Below are positions 1 to 6,587 of a DNA stretch of 7,038 nucleotides, piece after piece (the first letter of the stretch is position 1; each line of letters opens with the position of its first letter). Location of the stretch: contig JBKCHO010000138.1 in the NCBI GenBank assembly GCA_046302815.1, positions 1-7,038 of the forward strand, read 5' to 3'. The notes under the pieces are model-generated. The model had not been told where the DNA came from. It was given only the letters and a program-made list of their open reading frames with translations, and made no database searches. The DNA comes from JALRAP01 sp046302815. Its GTDB lineage: Bacteria; Bacteroidota; Bacteroidia; AKYH767-A; OLB10. A program made the translations under genes and the position numbers.

Positions 1-795
1 AATTTCCACGGTAGAACCATGACAGCGGTTTCCGCCTCTGTGGATCCCGATTCGCGCCGCAACTATGGCCCTTATTTACCCGGATTCAAAGTGGTGCCCT
101 ACAACGATGTGGCCGCTTTGGAGAAAGCGTTGGATGATCCCATGGTGGCTGGTTTCCTGTTGGAGCCTATACAGGGCGAAGCGGGCGTAGTGGTTCCAGA
201 TGATGGATACTTATCTGCAGTATATCATGCTTGCAAGTCGCGCAATGTCTTATTTATGTCTGATGAGATTCAAACAGGAATTGCCCGTACCGGTATGATG
301 TTGGCATGTGACCATGAAAATGTAAAAGCCGATATTTTGATGTTGGGCAAGGCGCTCTCGGGAGGTGTTTTGCCTGTTTCGGCGGTGTTGGCCAATGACG
401 AAATCATGTTATGCATCAAGCCTGGCGAGCATGGTTCCACCTACGGCGGTAATCCGCTGGCATGTGCTGTGGCGATGGAGGCTATGCAAGTTATTTTGGA
501 TGAAAAAATGGCCGATAACGCAGCCCGCCTGGGAGAAATACTGCGAAACGGATTGCGCACCATTCAAGATGATCGCATCAAGGCGGTGCGCGGCAAAGGG
601 TTGCTTAATGCGATTGTGATTGAACCTCGCAACGGTAAATCTGCGTGGGATCTTTGTTTAAATATGGCCGAAAATGGTTTGTTGGCCAAGCCTACGCATG
701 GAGATATCATCCGCTTTGCGCCTCCCCTTGTTATCACCGAAGATCAGATCAACGAGTGCTTGGGCATTATTGCGAAAAGTTTGAAAGAGTTTTAA
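1..795 (+). CDS. rocD: Ornithine aminotransferase, C-terminal part (5' end outside the window)
   Basis: This PLP enzyme of the class III aminotransferase family moves the delta-amino group of ornithine to 2-oxoglutarate, linking arginine/ornithine with glutamate semialdehyde and proline. The reading frame is already open at base 1, where it reads NFHGRT, the conserved motif that in full-length proteins lies about 140 residues from the N-terminus. The Met at base 19 is therefore internal. About 264 residues are visible of the usual roughly 400. Visible landmarks are EPIQGEAG, the cofactor-contacting Asp in SDEIQTG, the Schiff-base lysine in LGKALSGG (codon at 349-351), the substrate-loop motif HGSTYGGNPL, and RFAPPL near the C-terminus. 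The run PVSAVLANDEIM followed by IKPGEHGSTYGG is characteristic of ornithine rather than acetylornithine or GABA aminotransferases. The gene ends in TAA and faces the DUF4199 gene across a 108-base gap. Family assignment is firm. Only the exact amino donor is inferred. Confidence 0.93.
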   Translation, partial: NFHGRTMTAVSASVDPDSRRNYGPYLPGFKVVPYNDVAALEKALDDPMVAGFLLEPIQGEAGVVVPDDGYLSAVYHACKSRNVLFMSDEIQTGIARTGMMLACDHENVKADILMLGKALSGGVLPVSAVLANDEIMLCIKPGEHGSTYGGNPLACAVAMEAMQVILDEKMADNAARLGEILRNGLRTIQDDRIKAVRGKGLLNAIVIEPRNGKSAWDLCLNMAENGLLAKPTHGDIIRFAPPLVITEDQINECLGIIAKSLKEF

Positions 796-833
796 AGTAA
801 ACTCCTAACTTTTTTTCGAGCTCAACTATTCGG

Positions 834-863
834 CGCAGATCCCTTTAAGCCATTTTATCTGCG
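834..863. terminator. Possible weak terminator between convergent genes
   Basis: A perfect 7-bp inverted repeat, CGCAGAT (834-840) and ATCTGCG (857-863), with a 16-base loop lies in the gap between the convergent rocD and DUF4199 genes. Position favours a shared terminator. However, no clean T-tract follows on either strand (TCTAGTATTTT on plus, CCGAATAG on minus), so the call rests on location and a modest stem. Confidence 0.25.
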
Positions 864-903
864 TCTAGTATTTTAGCCATTCACATTGGTTTGCCGTGTA
901 CGA

Positions 904-1416
904 TTACCAAGGCGCGTTGGGGTTTGATTTTTTCATAAAAGCGGATAGGATGAGCGAGGCCACAAACACAAAAAATACAATACCAAAAAAGGTGAGTGCT
1001 GCTTGCCATTCGGGTCGGAATCCCATCTCGATCCATCCCATGGTTTGTTCCAGTTGGTCGGCCGATAATCCTTGCTCCTCTAATTTTTCCTCTTCTCGAA
1101 TCAACAGCCTTTCAAGGAAGGTGGTGTTGATGAATTTGTAGTAGAGGTAATAGAAAACGGCTAGAGATCCTCCGCCTCCTAAACTTGTTTTGAACCCTCT
1201 TTTCAATCCTTCGCCAACGGTCATGTATCCGTTGTTCTCCAGATCGCGGAAGTCGCGCAAGTTTAAGTAGCAGATGTACGCCAAGATGGCGGTGGTGATG
1301 GTTCCTGTGATCGTTGACAAGGAATCGACTGTATCGAGTCCGAGACCGAACAACAGTAAGGCGATAGCAGCTTGGGAGCCTGCCAAAATCAATCCATAGC
1401 GTGTTGTGGATGTCAT
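904..1416 (-). CDS. DUF4199 family integral membrane protein
   Basis: This 170-residue membrane protein has four likely transmembrane segments: about residues 7-26 (YGLILAGSQAAIALLLFGLG), 34-53, 74-96 and 136-161. The third follows a short loop containing YMTVGEGLKRGFKTSLGGG, the type of loop between helices 2 and 3 seen in DUF4199 proteins of Bacteroidota. Between helices 3 and 4 lies a charged, probably helical stretch (REEEKLEEQGLSADQLEQ) that would sit outside the bilayer. Length and topology fit the family, whose function is unknown. The ATG at 1416 lies one base after the TAA of the upstream phosphatase gene on the same strand. The two are almost certainly co-transcribed and probably translationally coupled, and any ribosome-binding site must lie inside the phosphatase reading frame. 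No biochemical role can be read from the sequence. Confidence 0.85.
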   Translation of the reverse strand: MTSTTRYGLILAGSQAAIALLLFGLGLDTVDSLSTITGTITTAILAYICYLNLRDFRDLENNGYMTVGEGLKRGFKTSLGGGGSLAVFYYLYYKFINTTFLERLLIREEEKLEEQGLSADQLEQTMGWIEMGFRPEWQAALTFFGIVFFVFVASLILSAFMKKSNPNAPW

Positions 1417-1417
1417 G

Positions 1418-3064
1418 TTACTTGGTTTTGGAGATGTTGTTCAACAAAGGTGCGATAACTTTTCCAGTTGTGCCATTTGGGGGTTGGATGCCCAACAGTC
1501 TTGCAAGGGTAGGGGCTATATCGGTGATGCAGGTCTCTTGTTGCCATATTTCGGGCTTTACCCGCCATCCATAAAAAATCAGAGGCACATGGGTGTCGTA
1601 GGTGTAGCCTGCACCATGGGTGGTTCCTTTGCTCTTGTATTCCACCAGTCCGGGTTCCAAAATGATGGCCACATCACCCGAGCGCTTTGGATAAAACCCC
1701 TTTTGAACATGCGATTTGATTCCCCATGTGTATTCATGCGACGAAAGCTCTTTGCCGGTGAGTGTCCACGAAACTCCTTTGATGCCAAGTAGAAATCGGG
1801 CTGCGGCTTGCGACACGCTTTCCAAATCCAGCTTGTTATCAGCGACGAGCTGATGATTAAGATACACCTGGTCGTTGTCGAAATGAAGAATCCAGTTGCC
1901 AGGGCCGTATATAGATACCAAATACTTATTGAGTGAATCGGATGCCGCCGCCGCATTGAAAATGCCGGCGTTGATTTTTTGATCCTGCATGAAGCGCACA
2001 TTTGGAATGGCGGCATGGTCGGCTGTTAGGAAGAACAGCACTTGGTCTTTGCCCACTTCCTTTTCAATCAGCGTAATCATGGTTGCCAAGTCGCGGTCTA
2101 AGCGCAGGTAGATGTCTTGCGTTTCTATGGCATGGGTGCCGAATTGGTGTCCCACATAATCGGGGGTGGAGAAACTTACTGCAAGTAAGTCTGTGAAAGC
2201 ATCCATTCCCAATCCTTCCGATCGTTGCGCGTCCAATGCGAATTTCATCGTGATGGTGTTTCCGTACGGACTGTATTTGAGCAAATCGTATGGCTTCGCG
2301 CCTCCTACTTTCAAGTCGTGTGGAAAAACCGGTTTGGTTTCACCCGGAAACAAATCCTCGTAGGGGGTGTCGTCGGGTGTGCTTTCCACATATTGATCGA
2401 TGGGTAACAAAGTGGTCCAAGGCTTCGACAAATAGGAGTCGGGTAGCTTTTGTTCGTTGAATCTGTTCACCCAAGCAGGAAGTTCTTTCATGTACCAATT
2501 GCTGCTTACCCATTTGCCTGTTACTCCATCATACCAATAGGCTGCATTGCCTGATCCTCCTGCAGGTAAAATGGCGCCTCGGTCTTTGAGTGCTATGCCA
2601 ATTACTTTGGATCGAAGATTGCTCCAAAGTCGTAGCTCGTCGGAAATGGTGGTCGATAACAGCCGTGATGGCGATTGCTTGCCTTCGATACCCGATGTTC
2701 CTACTCCTTGCGCATTGTTATCGCTGGTAACATAAACGGACTTTCCTTCGGACCTGTCGAACCAGTTGTTTGCGATGATGCCATGAATGGCTGGTGTGGT
2801 TCCTGAGTAGATGCTGGCATGTCCAGGACCCGTATAAGTGGGAACATAGTTGTAGTGGGTGTTAGTGCAATGGAATCCCGACCTTACAAGTTTTTTGAAT
2901 CCATCCTCACCAAACTTATCCCAATAGCGGGTCAGGTAATCGTAGCGCATTTGATCGATGATGATGCCCACCACCAATTTGGGTCGATCCTTCTCAGGCT
3001 GGAAGGTTTGACCCATTGATAGAGTAGGACAGAAGAGCAACAGGGCGATGAGATGATTTCTCAT
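1418..3064 (-). CDS. pafA: Secreted PafA-type alkaline phosphatase (alkaline phosphatase superfamily)
   Basis: Predicted exported, zinc-dependent phosphate monoesterase that releases phosphate from organic esters outside the inner membrane. From the ATG at 3064 it has 548 residues, close to Elizabethkingia PafA. The N-terminus MRNHLIALLLFCPTLSMGQ is a typical signal peptide, probably cleaved after SMG. Active-site residues recognised by comparison with PafA are Asp37 (IIDQMR), nucleophile Thr78 (PTYTGPGH), Asn99 (GIIANNWFD), Lys160 and Arg162 (LKDRGAILPAG), Asp302 and His306 (DYVGHQFG), Asp349 and His350 (LTADH), and His483 (GTTHG). The Lys/Arg pair is what sets PafA-like monoesterases apart from nucleotide pyrophosphatase/diesterases. 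A TTG 18 bases upstream (3082) stays in frame, but it overlaps a likely -7 promoter box and adds residues before the signal peptide, so ATG is preferred. It is the first gene of a two-gene unit with the DUF4199 protein. Substrate range is not determined by sequence. Confidence 0.92.
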   Translation of the reverse strand: MRNHLIALLLFCPTLSMGQTFQPEKDRPKLVVGIIIDQMRYDYLTRYWDKFGEDGFKKLVRSGFHCTNTHYNYVPTYTGPGHASIYSGTTPAIHGIIANNWFDRSEGKSVYVTSDNNAQGVGTSGIEGKQSPSRLLSTTISDELRLWSNLRSKVIGIALKDRGAILPAGGSGNAAYWYDGVTGKWVSSNWYMKELPAWVNRFNEQKLPDSYLSKPWTTLLPIDQYVESTPDDTPYEDLFPGETKPVFPHDLKVGGAKPYDLLKYSPYGNTITMKFALDAQRSEGLGMDAFTDLLAVSFSTPDYVGHQFGTHAIETQDIYLRLDRDLATMITLIEKEVGKDQVLFFLTADHAAIPNVRFMQDQKINAGIFNAAAASDSLNKYLVSIYGPGNWILHFDNDQVYLNHQLVADNKLDLESVSQAAARFLLGIKGVSWTLTGKELSSHEYTWGIKSHVQKGFYPKRSGDVAIILEPGLVEYKSKGTTHGAGYTYDTHVPLIFYGWRVKPEIWQQETCITDIAPTLARLLGIQPPNGTTGKVIAPLLNNISKTK

Positions 3065-3079
3065 GGGTAGGATTTTTGG

Positions 3080-3087
3080 CAAAAATA
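3080..3087 (-). promoter_or_regulatory. Candidate Bacteroidota -7 box for the pafA-like gene
   Basis: Minus strand reads TATTTTTG, a full match to the Bacteroidota -7 consensus TAnnTTTG, ending 15 bases before the ATG at 3064. This implies a leader of about ten bases. The expected upstream TTTG-type box is poor (CATG at 20 bases spacing), so this is a partial promoter match. It also argues against the in-frame TTG start at 3082, which falls within the box. Confidence 0.3.
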
Positions 3088-3143
3088 GGCAACGGCATGA
3101 TGTCTATCATGGAATCTGTTGACAACTGTCATATTCTTAACAT

Positions 3144-3842
3144 ATGGGCAAGAATACTTTTACCTCCATGAAAATTTTGGAATCCAAATCGCTCGTCATT
3201 CATGCTTCGGGCGCCAATATTGTGGGTCATCTGCATATTCCGGAAAACCATAAAGGGTTGGTGGTGTTTTCCCACGGTAGTGGCAGCAGTCGTTTCAGCC
3301 CAAGGAATCGTTTTGTGAGTGAGTTGTTGAATCAGCATGGGTTTGCCACTTTTCTGGTGGATTTGCTTACCGAACAAGAGGATATCGATGAAACGAAGCG
3401 CTTCGATATCAGTTTGCTGACGCATCGCTTGCTGGATGTGGTGCAATTTTTCATGGATGATACGGAGATGCGCTTCAATCGCATAGCACTCTTCGGCGCC
3501 AGTACCGGTGCGGCATCCGCACTTCGGGTAGCAGCATTGCTTGGTGATGATGTGTTTGCAGTGGTGAGCCGAGGCGGCAGACCCGATTTGGCTTACGATG
3601 CATTGGACGCTGTGATTTCGCCCACGCTTTTAATTGTTGGTGGCGACGACTCTTTGATTTTGGGTTTGAACAAGCGTGCGATGATGCGTTTGCGATGCGA
3701 GAAAAAATTGGTGGTGGTACCGAGAGCAACCCATTTATTCGAGGAGCGCGGTGCCATGGAGATGGTGGCAAGGGAATCCATTGCTTGGTTTGAGCTATGT
3801 TTGCAGGATAAAGACATCCGCAATGCTTTTTCGAAATCGTGA
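3144..3842 (+). CDS. Dienelactone-hydrolase-like alpha/beta hydrolase
   Basis: A soluble cytoplasmic alpha/beta-hydrolase of 232 residues. Numbering from the ATG at 3144, the oxyanion region is VVFSHGSGSSRFSPRNR (residues 40-56). The nucleophile elbow is GASTG with Ser120, the acid is in LLIVGGDDS (Asp168 or Asp169), and the base is His197 in PRATHLFEE. The segment VVSRGGRPDLA between elbow and acid is typical of the subgroup that accompanies phosphoribosyltransferases. The real substrate is unknown, and the dienelactone hydrolase name reflects homology only. An alternative start, ATG at 3168 (MKILESKSLV), lies eight codons in and fits the usual short N-terminus equally well. No ribosome-binding site separates the two. 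It diverges from the pafA-like gene with an 80-base gap. Its last 20 bases overlap the phosphoribosyltransferase gene, so the two proteins are expected to be made together. Confidence 0.88.
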   Translation: MGKNTFTSMKILESKSLVIHASGANIVGHLHIPENHKGLVVFSHGSGSSRFSPRNRFVSELLNQHGFATFLVDLLTEQEDIDETKRFDISLLTHRLLDVVQFFMDDTEMRFNRIALFGASTGAASALRVAALLGDDVFAVVSRGGRPDLAYDALDAVISPTLLIVGGDDSLILGLNKRAMMRLRCEKKLVVVPRATHLFEERGAMEMVARESIAWFELCLQDKDIRNAFSKS

Positions 3843-4461
3843 TGAGGCCGCCAGATTGCTTCAGAGGTCGCTTGAGAAATACCACACAGAGAAGGTAGTC
3901 GTACTTTCCATCCCCAGGGGTGGTGTGCCGATGGGATGTTTGTTGGCTCGTCATTTTGGTTGGGAGCATGGACTTTTGCTTTCTAAAAAAATCGGACATC
4001 CACTCAACCCTGAATATGCTATCGGTGCGGTGAGTGCCTCTATGGTGTATGTAGATGAACGGCATGCCGATGTTTCGGCCGCATTCATCGATTCGGAGGT
4101 GGCCCGTGTCAGGCAATACATCACCGAAAGGGAGAAAAAGTTTTTGAAAGACAGAAAACAACCTGAGCTGGCAGGCAAAACCGTGATTATTGTGGACGAT
4201 GGTATTGCCACGGGCTTAACCATGAGGTTGTCGGTGCAAATGTTAAGACAACAGCAGCCGGCCCGAATTGTGGTGGCGGTTCCGGTGGCCCCGCCTGAGT
4301 CGGCAAAACTAATTAAGGAGCTGGCCGACGAGCTTGTAGTGCTGTACACGCCAACTGAATTTTCAGGTGTAGGGCAATTTTACACCGATTTCTCGGAGGT
4401 TACCGATGACGATGTGGTGAAGTGCTTGGATCTGCTAAGTAGGAGTCAGGCTAGCCAGTAA
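3823..4461 (+). CDS. Phosphoribosyltransferase family protein
   Basis: A 212-residue type I phosphoribosyltransferase fold. The PRPP-binding loop is VIIVDDGIATGLT (residues 121-133), including the two acidic residues and the glycine/threonine phosphate cradle. The pyrophosphate loop is at SIPRGGVPMG (29-38), followed by KKIGHPLNPEYAIGAV (55-70), the signature of this uncharacterised subgroup rather than of adenine, hypoxanthine, orotate or uracil enzymes. The base substrate cannot be named. The start chosen is the ATG at 3823. The frame stays open upstream to 3751, but that part lies inside the hydrolase gene and does not resemble the family. The 20-base overlap with the hydrolase suggests translational coupling. 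Homologues in some bacteria are, as I recall, fused to a dienelactone-hydrolase domain, which supports a joint function. The 3' end overlaps the convergent crcB gene by 16 bases. Confidence 0.88.
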   Translation: MLFRNRDEAARLLQRSLEKYHTEKVVVLSIPRGGVPMGCLLARHFGWEHGLLLSKKIGHPLNPEYAIGAVSASMVYVDERHADVSAAFIDSEVARVRQYITEREKKFLKDRKQPELAGKTVIIVDDGIATGLTMRLSVQMLRQQQPARIVVAVPVAPPESAKLIKELADELVVLYTPTEFSGVGQFYTDFSEVTDDDVVKCLDLLSRSQASQ

Positions 4462-4829
4462 CGCCCGATCCACATCCCTGCCAAGGTAGCCCCCAGGCAA
4501 AGTACGAGATTTGAAAAACCATTCAGTAGAGCCTGTGACATCATGCTGTTTTTGGCGAGTTCAATGGTCTCGAGGCTGAAAGCGGAGAAGGTGCTAAAGC
4601 CACCGCAGAAGCCAATGGCCATAAGTGGTTTCCAAAGATTGGATGCTGCATCCTTACCCAGCAATTGGCTTCCTGCAAGTAATCCGATTAGCAATGAGCT
4701 GATGGTGTTGGAGGCCAGAGTGGCGTATGGGAAACCGGTGGCGAAGGGTTTGGTAAGCAGGATCGACATCCCATAACGGGCCAAACTACCCAGTCCACCA
4801 CCAATGAAAACGGCTACAATGGCATTCAC
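4446..4829 (-). CDS. crcB: CrcB/Fluc fluoride ion channel
   Basis: A 127-residue small membrane protein, the usual length for Fluc channels, which form antiparallel dimers in the inner membrane and let fluoride out of the cell. Four hydrophobic segments are visible. Family landmarks are GGGLGSLARYGMS (residues 10-22, Arg18), the pore Asn41 in LASNTISSLLIG, and GFCGGFSTFSAFSLET (73-88), whose Phe81 and Phe84 correspond to the fluoride-coordinating phenylalanines. The glycine usual two or three residues after the pore Asn is replaced by serine (NTISS). The start is GTG at 4829, sharing a GTGA overlap with the stop of the PAP2 gene. The frame is open upstream but that sequence is out-of-frame PAP2. 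Only one crcB copy is seen, as expected for a homodimeric channel. No fluoride riboswitch is recognisable nearby. Its end overlaps the phosphoribosyltransferase gene tail to tail. Confidence 0.92.
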   Translation of the reverse strand: MNAIVAVFIGGGLGSLARYGMSILLTKPFATGFPYATLASNTISSLLIGLLAGSQLLGKDAASNLWKPLMAIGFCGGFSTFSAFSLETIELAKNSMMSQALLNGFSNLVLCLGATLAGMWIGRYWLA

Positions 4830-5404
4830 GGAATGATGAGCGATTTGGGGCTTGGGAAGAGACTTCGGTAGGCTCCGTAAGTGATGAAGGCTGCAAGGGC
4901 GCCAACGAGCCAACCTCCTATGATGTCGGCAGGAAAATGCACACCGAGGTAGATGCGACAGTAGCCAATAAGCATCACCCAACATCCCATCCCAACGGTT
5001 ACCAGTCGGCTTGAGCTCCGCAACAGTAACATCAGGTATACGAACAACCCCATGGTATTGGCGGCATGGGATGAAACGAAACCGAATTTGCCTCCACAGT
5101 GCCCTCCGACAGTGTGTACCATCATGGATATGGTTTCGTCGTGGCATGGACGAAGTCGCTCGAAGCCGTTTTTGAACATGACGGAACCTTGGTCGCTCAA
5201 AAAAATCATGACACCTGCGAAGAGGATCATGTACAATGCATGGCTGCCGAATTTGCGGAATAGGAGAATGGCGAGGATTACATAGAGTGGAATCCAGATG
5301 AATCTATCCGCAATCCATGCCATTAGGGAATCCATTCCCGGTCCCCAGGAGCCATTCATAGCGAGGAACAGGTTTCGATCGAAACTGATGAGCGCTTCGT
5401 ACAT
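4826..5404 (-). CDS. PAP2-family membrane lipid phosphatase
   Basis: A 192-residue polytopic membrane phosphatase of the PAP2/PgpB superfamily. The three signature motifs are present: KNGFERLRP (Lys78, Arg84, Pro85), SSHAAN (Ser111, Ser112, His113) in place of the usual PSGH, and CRIYLGVHFPAD (Arg150, nucleophile His156, Asp160). Hydrophobic segments at about 37-50, 56-72, 115-128, 135-149 and 161-178 place the motifs on one face of the membrane. Likely substrates are undecaprenyl diphosphate, phosphatidylglycerophosphate or another lipid phosphate. The sequence does not choose between them. The start at ATG 5404 is preferred over an in-frame TTG at 5443, because a good promoter match lies between the two. 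It follows obg by 48 bases and couples to crcB through a 4-base overlap. Confidence 0.9.
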   Translation of the reverse strand: MYEALISFDRNLFLAMNGSWGPGMDSLMAWIADRFIWIPLYVILAILLFRKFGSHALYMILFAGVMIFLSDQGSVMFKNGFERLRPCHDETISMMVHTVGGHCGGKFGFVSSHAANTMGLFVYLMLLLRSSSRLVTVGMGCWVMLIGYCRIYLGVHFPADIIGGWLVGALAAFITYGAYRSLFPSPKSLIIP

Positions 5405-5421
5405 GGGTAGGCTTGTTTGGG

Positions 5422-5452
5422 TAAAGATAGGCACGAATGCCAAAAAAACAAA
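5422..5452 (-). promoter_or_regulatory. Candidate promoter for the PAP2-crcB pair
   Basis: On the minus strand TTTG (5452-5449) is followed after 19 bases by TATCTTTA (5429-5422). This fits the Bacteroidota TTTG-N17-23-TAnnTTTG promoter in all but the last base. It occupies the 48-base gap after the obg stop codon and would give a leader of about ten bases before the ATG at 5404. PAP2-crcB may therefore be transcribed independently of obg as well as by read-through. Confidence 0.4.
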
Positions 5453-6469
5453 TCAGGGCTTGGTGAGGGCTTCCCAGAGCAGGTCTTTGAGCTGTGTGAT
5501 GCCCTTGTTGGCTACCGCGGATATGAAAATGGTAGGCATGGGTGAGCCATCGTTGAGCTTGTCATTTGGGAGCTCTTTGGCGAGAGCATCTTGCAGCTCT
5601 TGGTCGAGCATATCTGATTTGGTGATGGCCAATACGCGGCGTTTATCGAGCAAATCGGGGTTATGCTCGCGCAATTCGTTTTTGAGGATGTTGTATTCGT
5701 CTTTGATGTTTTTTGAGTCGGCCGGGATCATGAAAAGCAGTGCGGCGTTGCGTTCGATGTGTCGTAGAAAGCGAAGTCCCAATCCTTTTCCGAGGTGTGC
5801 TCCTTCAATGATACCGGGTATGTCGGCCATGATGAAGGATCGGTCGTCGCGGTACGATACAATGCCCAGGTTGGGCACGAGGGTGGTGAAAGCGTAATCG
5901 GCGATTTCGGGTTTGGCGGCGGAGACTACGGATAGGAGAGTGGATTTGCCGGCGTTGGGGAATCCAACCAGTCCCACATCGGCAATCAATTTTAGTTCGA
6001 GCACTTTCCACTCTTCTTGTCCGGGCTCGCCGGGTTGTGAGAAGCGAGGTGTTTGCATGGTGGGCGATTTAAAAAATGCATTGCCCATTCCGCCTCGTCC
6101 GCCGCGAACTAAAACCTCTTCTTGTCCGTCGTGTTCGATTTCAAATAAATAGTCGCCCGTTTCGAAATCACGAGCTACGGTGCCGAGTGGCACTTCGATG
6201 ATTTCGTCTTTTCCGGTGGCTCCTGTTTTGAGCGCACTGCCTCCTGATCCTCCAGGCTCGGCAATCACATGCTTACGGTATTTGAGATGGAGTAGTGTCC
6301 AAAGTTGTTTATTGCCTCGTACAATCACATGTCCGCCTCGACCGCCGTTACCTCCATCGGGTCCTCCTTTGGCGGTGAGCTTGTCGCGATGCAGATGTGT
6401 AGATCCAGCTCCTCCGGCACCCGAGCGGCAGCAGATTTTTACATAGTCGATGAAGTTGGAGCCAGACAA
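5453..6469 (-). CDS. obg: Obg/CgtA GTPase (ribosome large-subunit assembly)
   Basis: An essential GTPase that associates with the 50S subunit and links ribosome maturation to growth control. The 338-residue product has the glycine-rich Obg domain (about 1-160, with repeated GGxGG runs such as GGPDGGNGGRGG) followed by the G domain. G1 is GFPNAGKS (169-176), G2 lies in FTTLVP (Thr195/196), G3 is DIPG (216-219), G4 is TKSD (283-286) and G5 is ISA (316-318). It stops directly after the G domain and so lacks the C-terminal OCT domain, as is usual for Bacteroidota homologues. The start is TTG at 6469: it gives MSGSNFIDYVKI, matching the family N-terminus. No ATG or GTG occurs in frame for at least 70 bases upstream, and the next internal Met is residue 128. 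Heptamer repeats lie immediately upstream of the start. PAP2 and crcB follow on the same strand. Confidence 0.96.
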   Translation of the reverse strand: MSGSNFIDYVKICCRSGAGGAGSTHLHRDKLTAKGGPDGGNGGRGGHVIVRGNKQLWTLLHLKYRKHVIAEPGGSGGSALKTGATGKDEIIEVPLGTVARDFETGDYLFEIEHDGQEEVLVRGGRGGMGNAFFKSPTMQTPRFSQPGEPGQEEWKVLELKLIADVGLVGFPNAGKSTLLSVVSAAKPEIADYAFTTLVPNLGIVSYRDDRSFIMADIPGIIEGAHLGKGLGLRFLRHIERNAALLFMIPADSKNIKDEYNILKNELREHNPDLLDKRRVLAITKSDMLDQELQDALAKELPNDKLNDGSPMPTIFISAVANKGITQLKDLLWEALTKP

Positions 6470-6472
6470 TTT

Positions 6473-6538
6473 GATTGACGATTTACGATTTACGATTGAC
6501 GACTTGCCCTGAGCATAGTCGAAGGATTGACGATTGGA
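6473..6538. repeat. GATTKAC heptamer repeats next to the obg start
   Basis: Four tandem heptamers, GATTGAC, GATTTAC, GATTTAC, GATTGAC, run from 6473 to 6500, followed by a decayed unit GACTTGC (6501-6507). Two more units, GATTGAC and GATTGGA (6525-6538), appear after an intervening 19-base element. The array begins four bases upstream of the obg TTG codon on the coding strand, so it fills the space where a ribosome-binding region would be. Similar GATTTACGATTGAC-like strings are, from memory, common between genes in Bacteroidota. Confidence 0.8.
6507..6525. repeat. CCTTCGACTATGCTCAGGG interspersed repeat
   Basis: Plus strand reads CCCTGAGCATAGTCGAAGG. It is an imperfect palindrome of the type CCTTCGACTnnGCTCAGG, which I recognise as a widely dispersed intergenic repeat in Bacteroidota and some other bacteria. 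Here it is inserted between two blocks of the heptamer repeat. Function unknown. Confidence 0.6.
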
Positions 6539-6573
6539 CCCCGAAGTGTGCGAAGCTCTACTTAGGGGTCCAA
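6534..6573. repeat. Strong hairpin in the obg leader region
   Basis: TTGGACCCC (6534-6542) pairs perfectly with GGGGTCCAA (6565-6573). After one G/A mismatch, AAGT (6544-6547) pairs with ACTT (6560-6563), and the apex can close as GC-GAA-GC (6550-6556). That is 13 base pairs plus a small terminal helix within 40 bases. No T-tract follows on either strand, so it is not a standard terminator. It may be a transcript structure or a short palindromic repeat element. Confidence 0.7.
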
Positions 6574-6587
6574 GTGATTTTCTGCTT

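Noticed and set aside
1406..1792. 128-residue plus-strand open frame opposite the phosphatase gene
   Set aside because: Antisense shadow of a gene with a complete catalytic residue set.
3751..3822. N-terminal extension of the phosphoribosyltransferase
   Set aside because: The extra 24 codons are out-of-frame hydrolase sequence. The family-like N-terminus begins at the ATG at 3823.
3475..4161. 228-residue minus-strand open frame opposite the hydrolase and phosphoribosyltransferase
   Set aside because: Low-complexity, Pro/Arg/His-rich shadow of two well-supported plus-strand genes, with no family features.
4830..5147. N-terminal extension of the crcB frame
   Set aside because: The residues are out-of-frame PAP2 sequence. 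Family length and the GTGA overlap fix the start at 4829.
5405..5443. Longer PAP2 start at TTG 5443
   Set aside because: The stretch holds a good promoter match, TTG is a rare start, and the ATG at 5404 gives a normal N-terminus.
4830..5452. Fluoride riboswitch upstream of crcB
   Set aside because: I looked for the riboswitch-like conserved core before crcB and PAP2 and saw none. crcB is translated from within an operon.
6473..6538. CRISPR-like array
   Set aside because: Units are only seven bases, contiguous and without spacers of uniform length. This is a simple tandem repeat.
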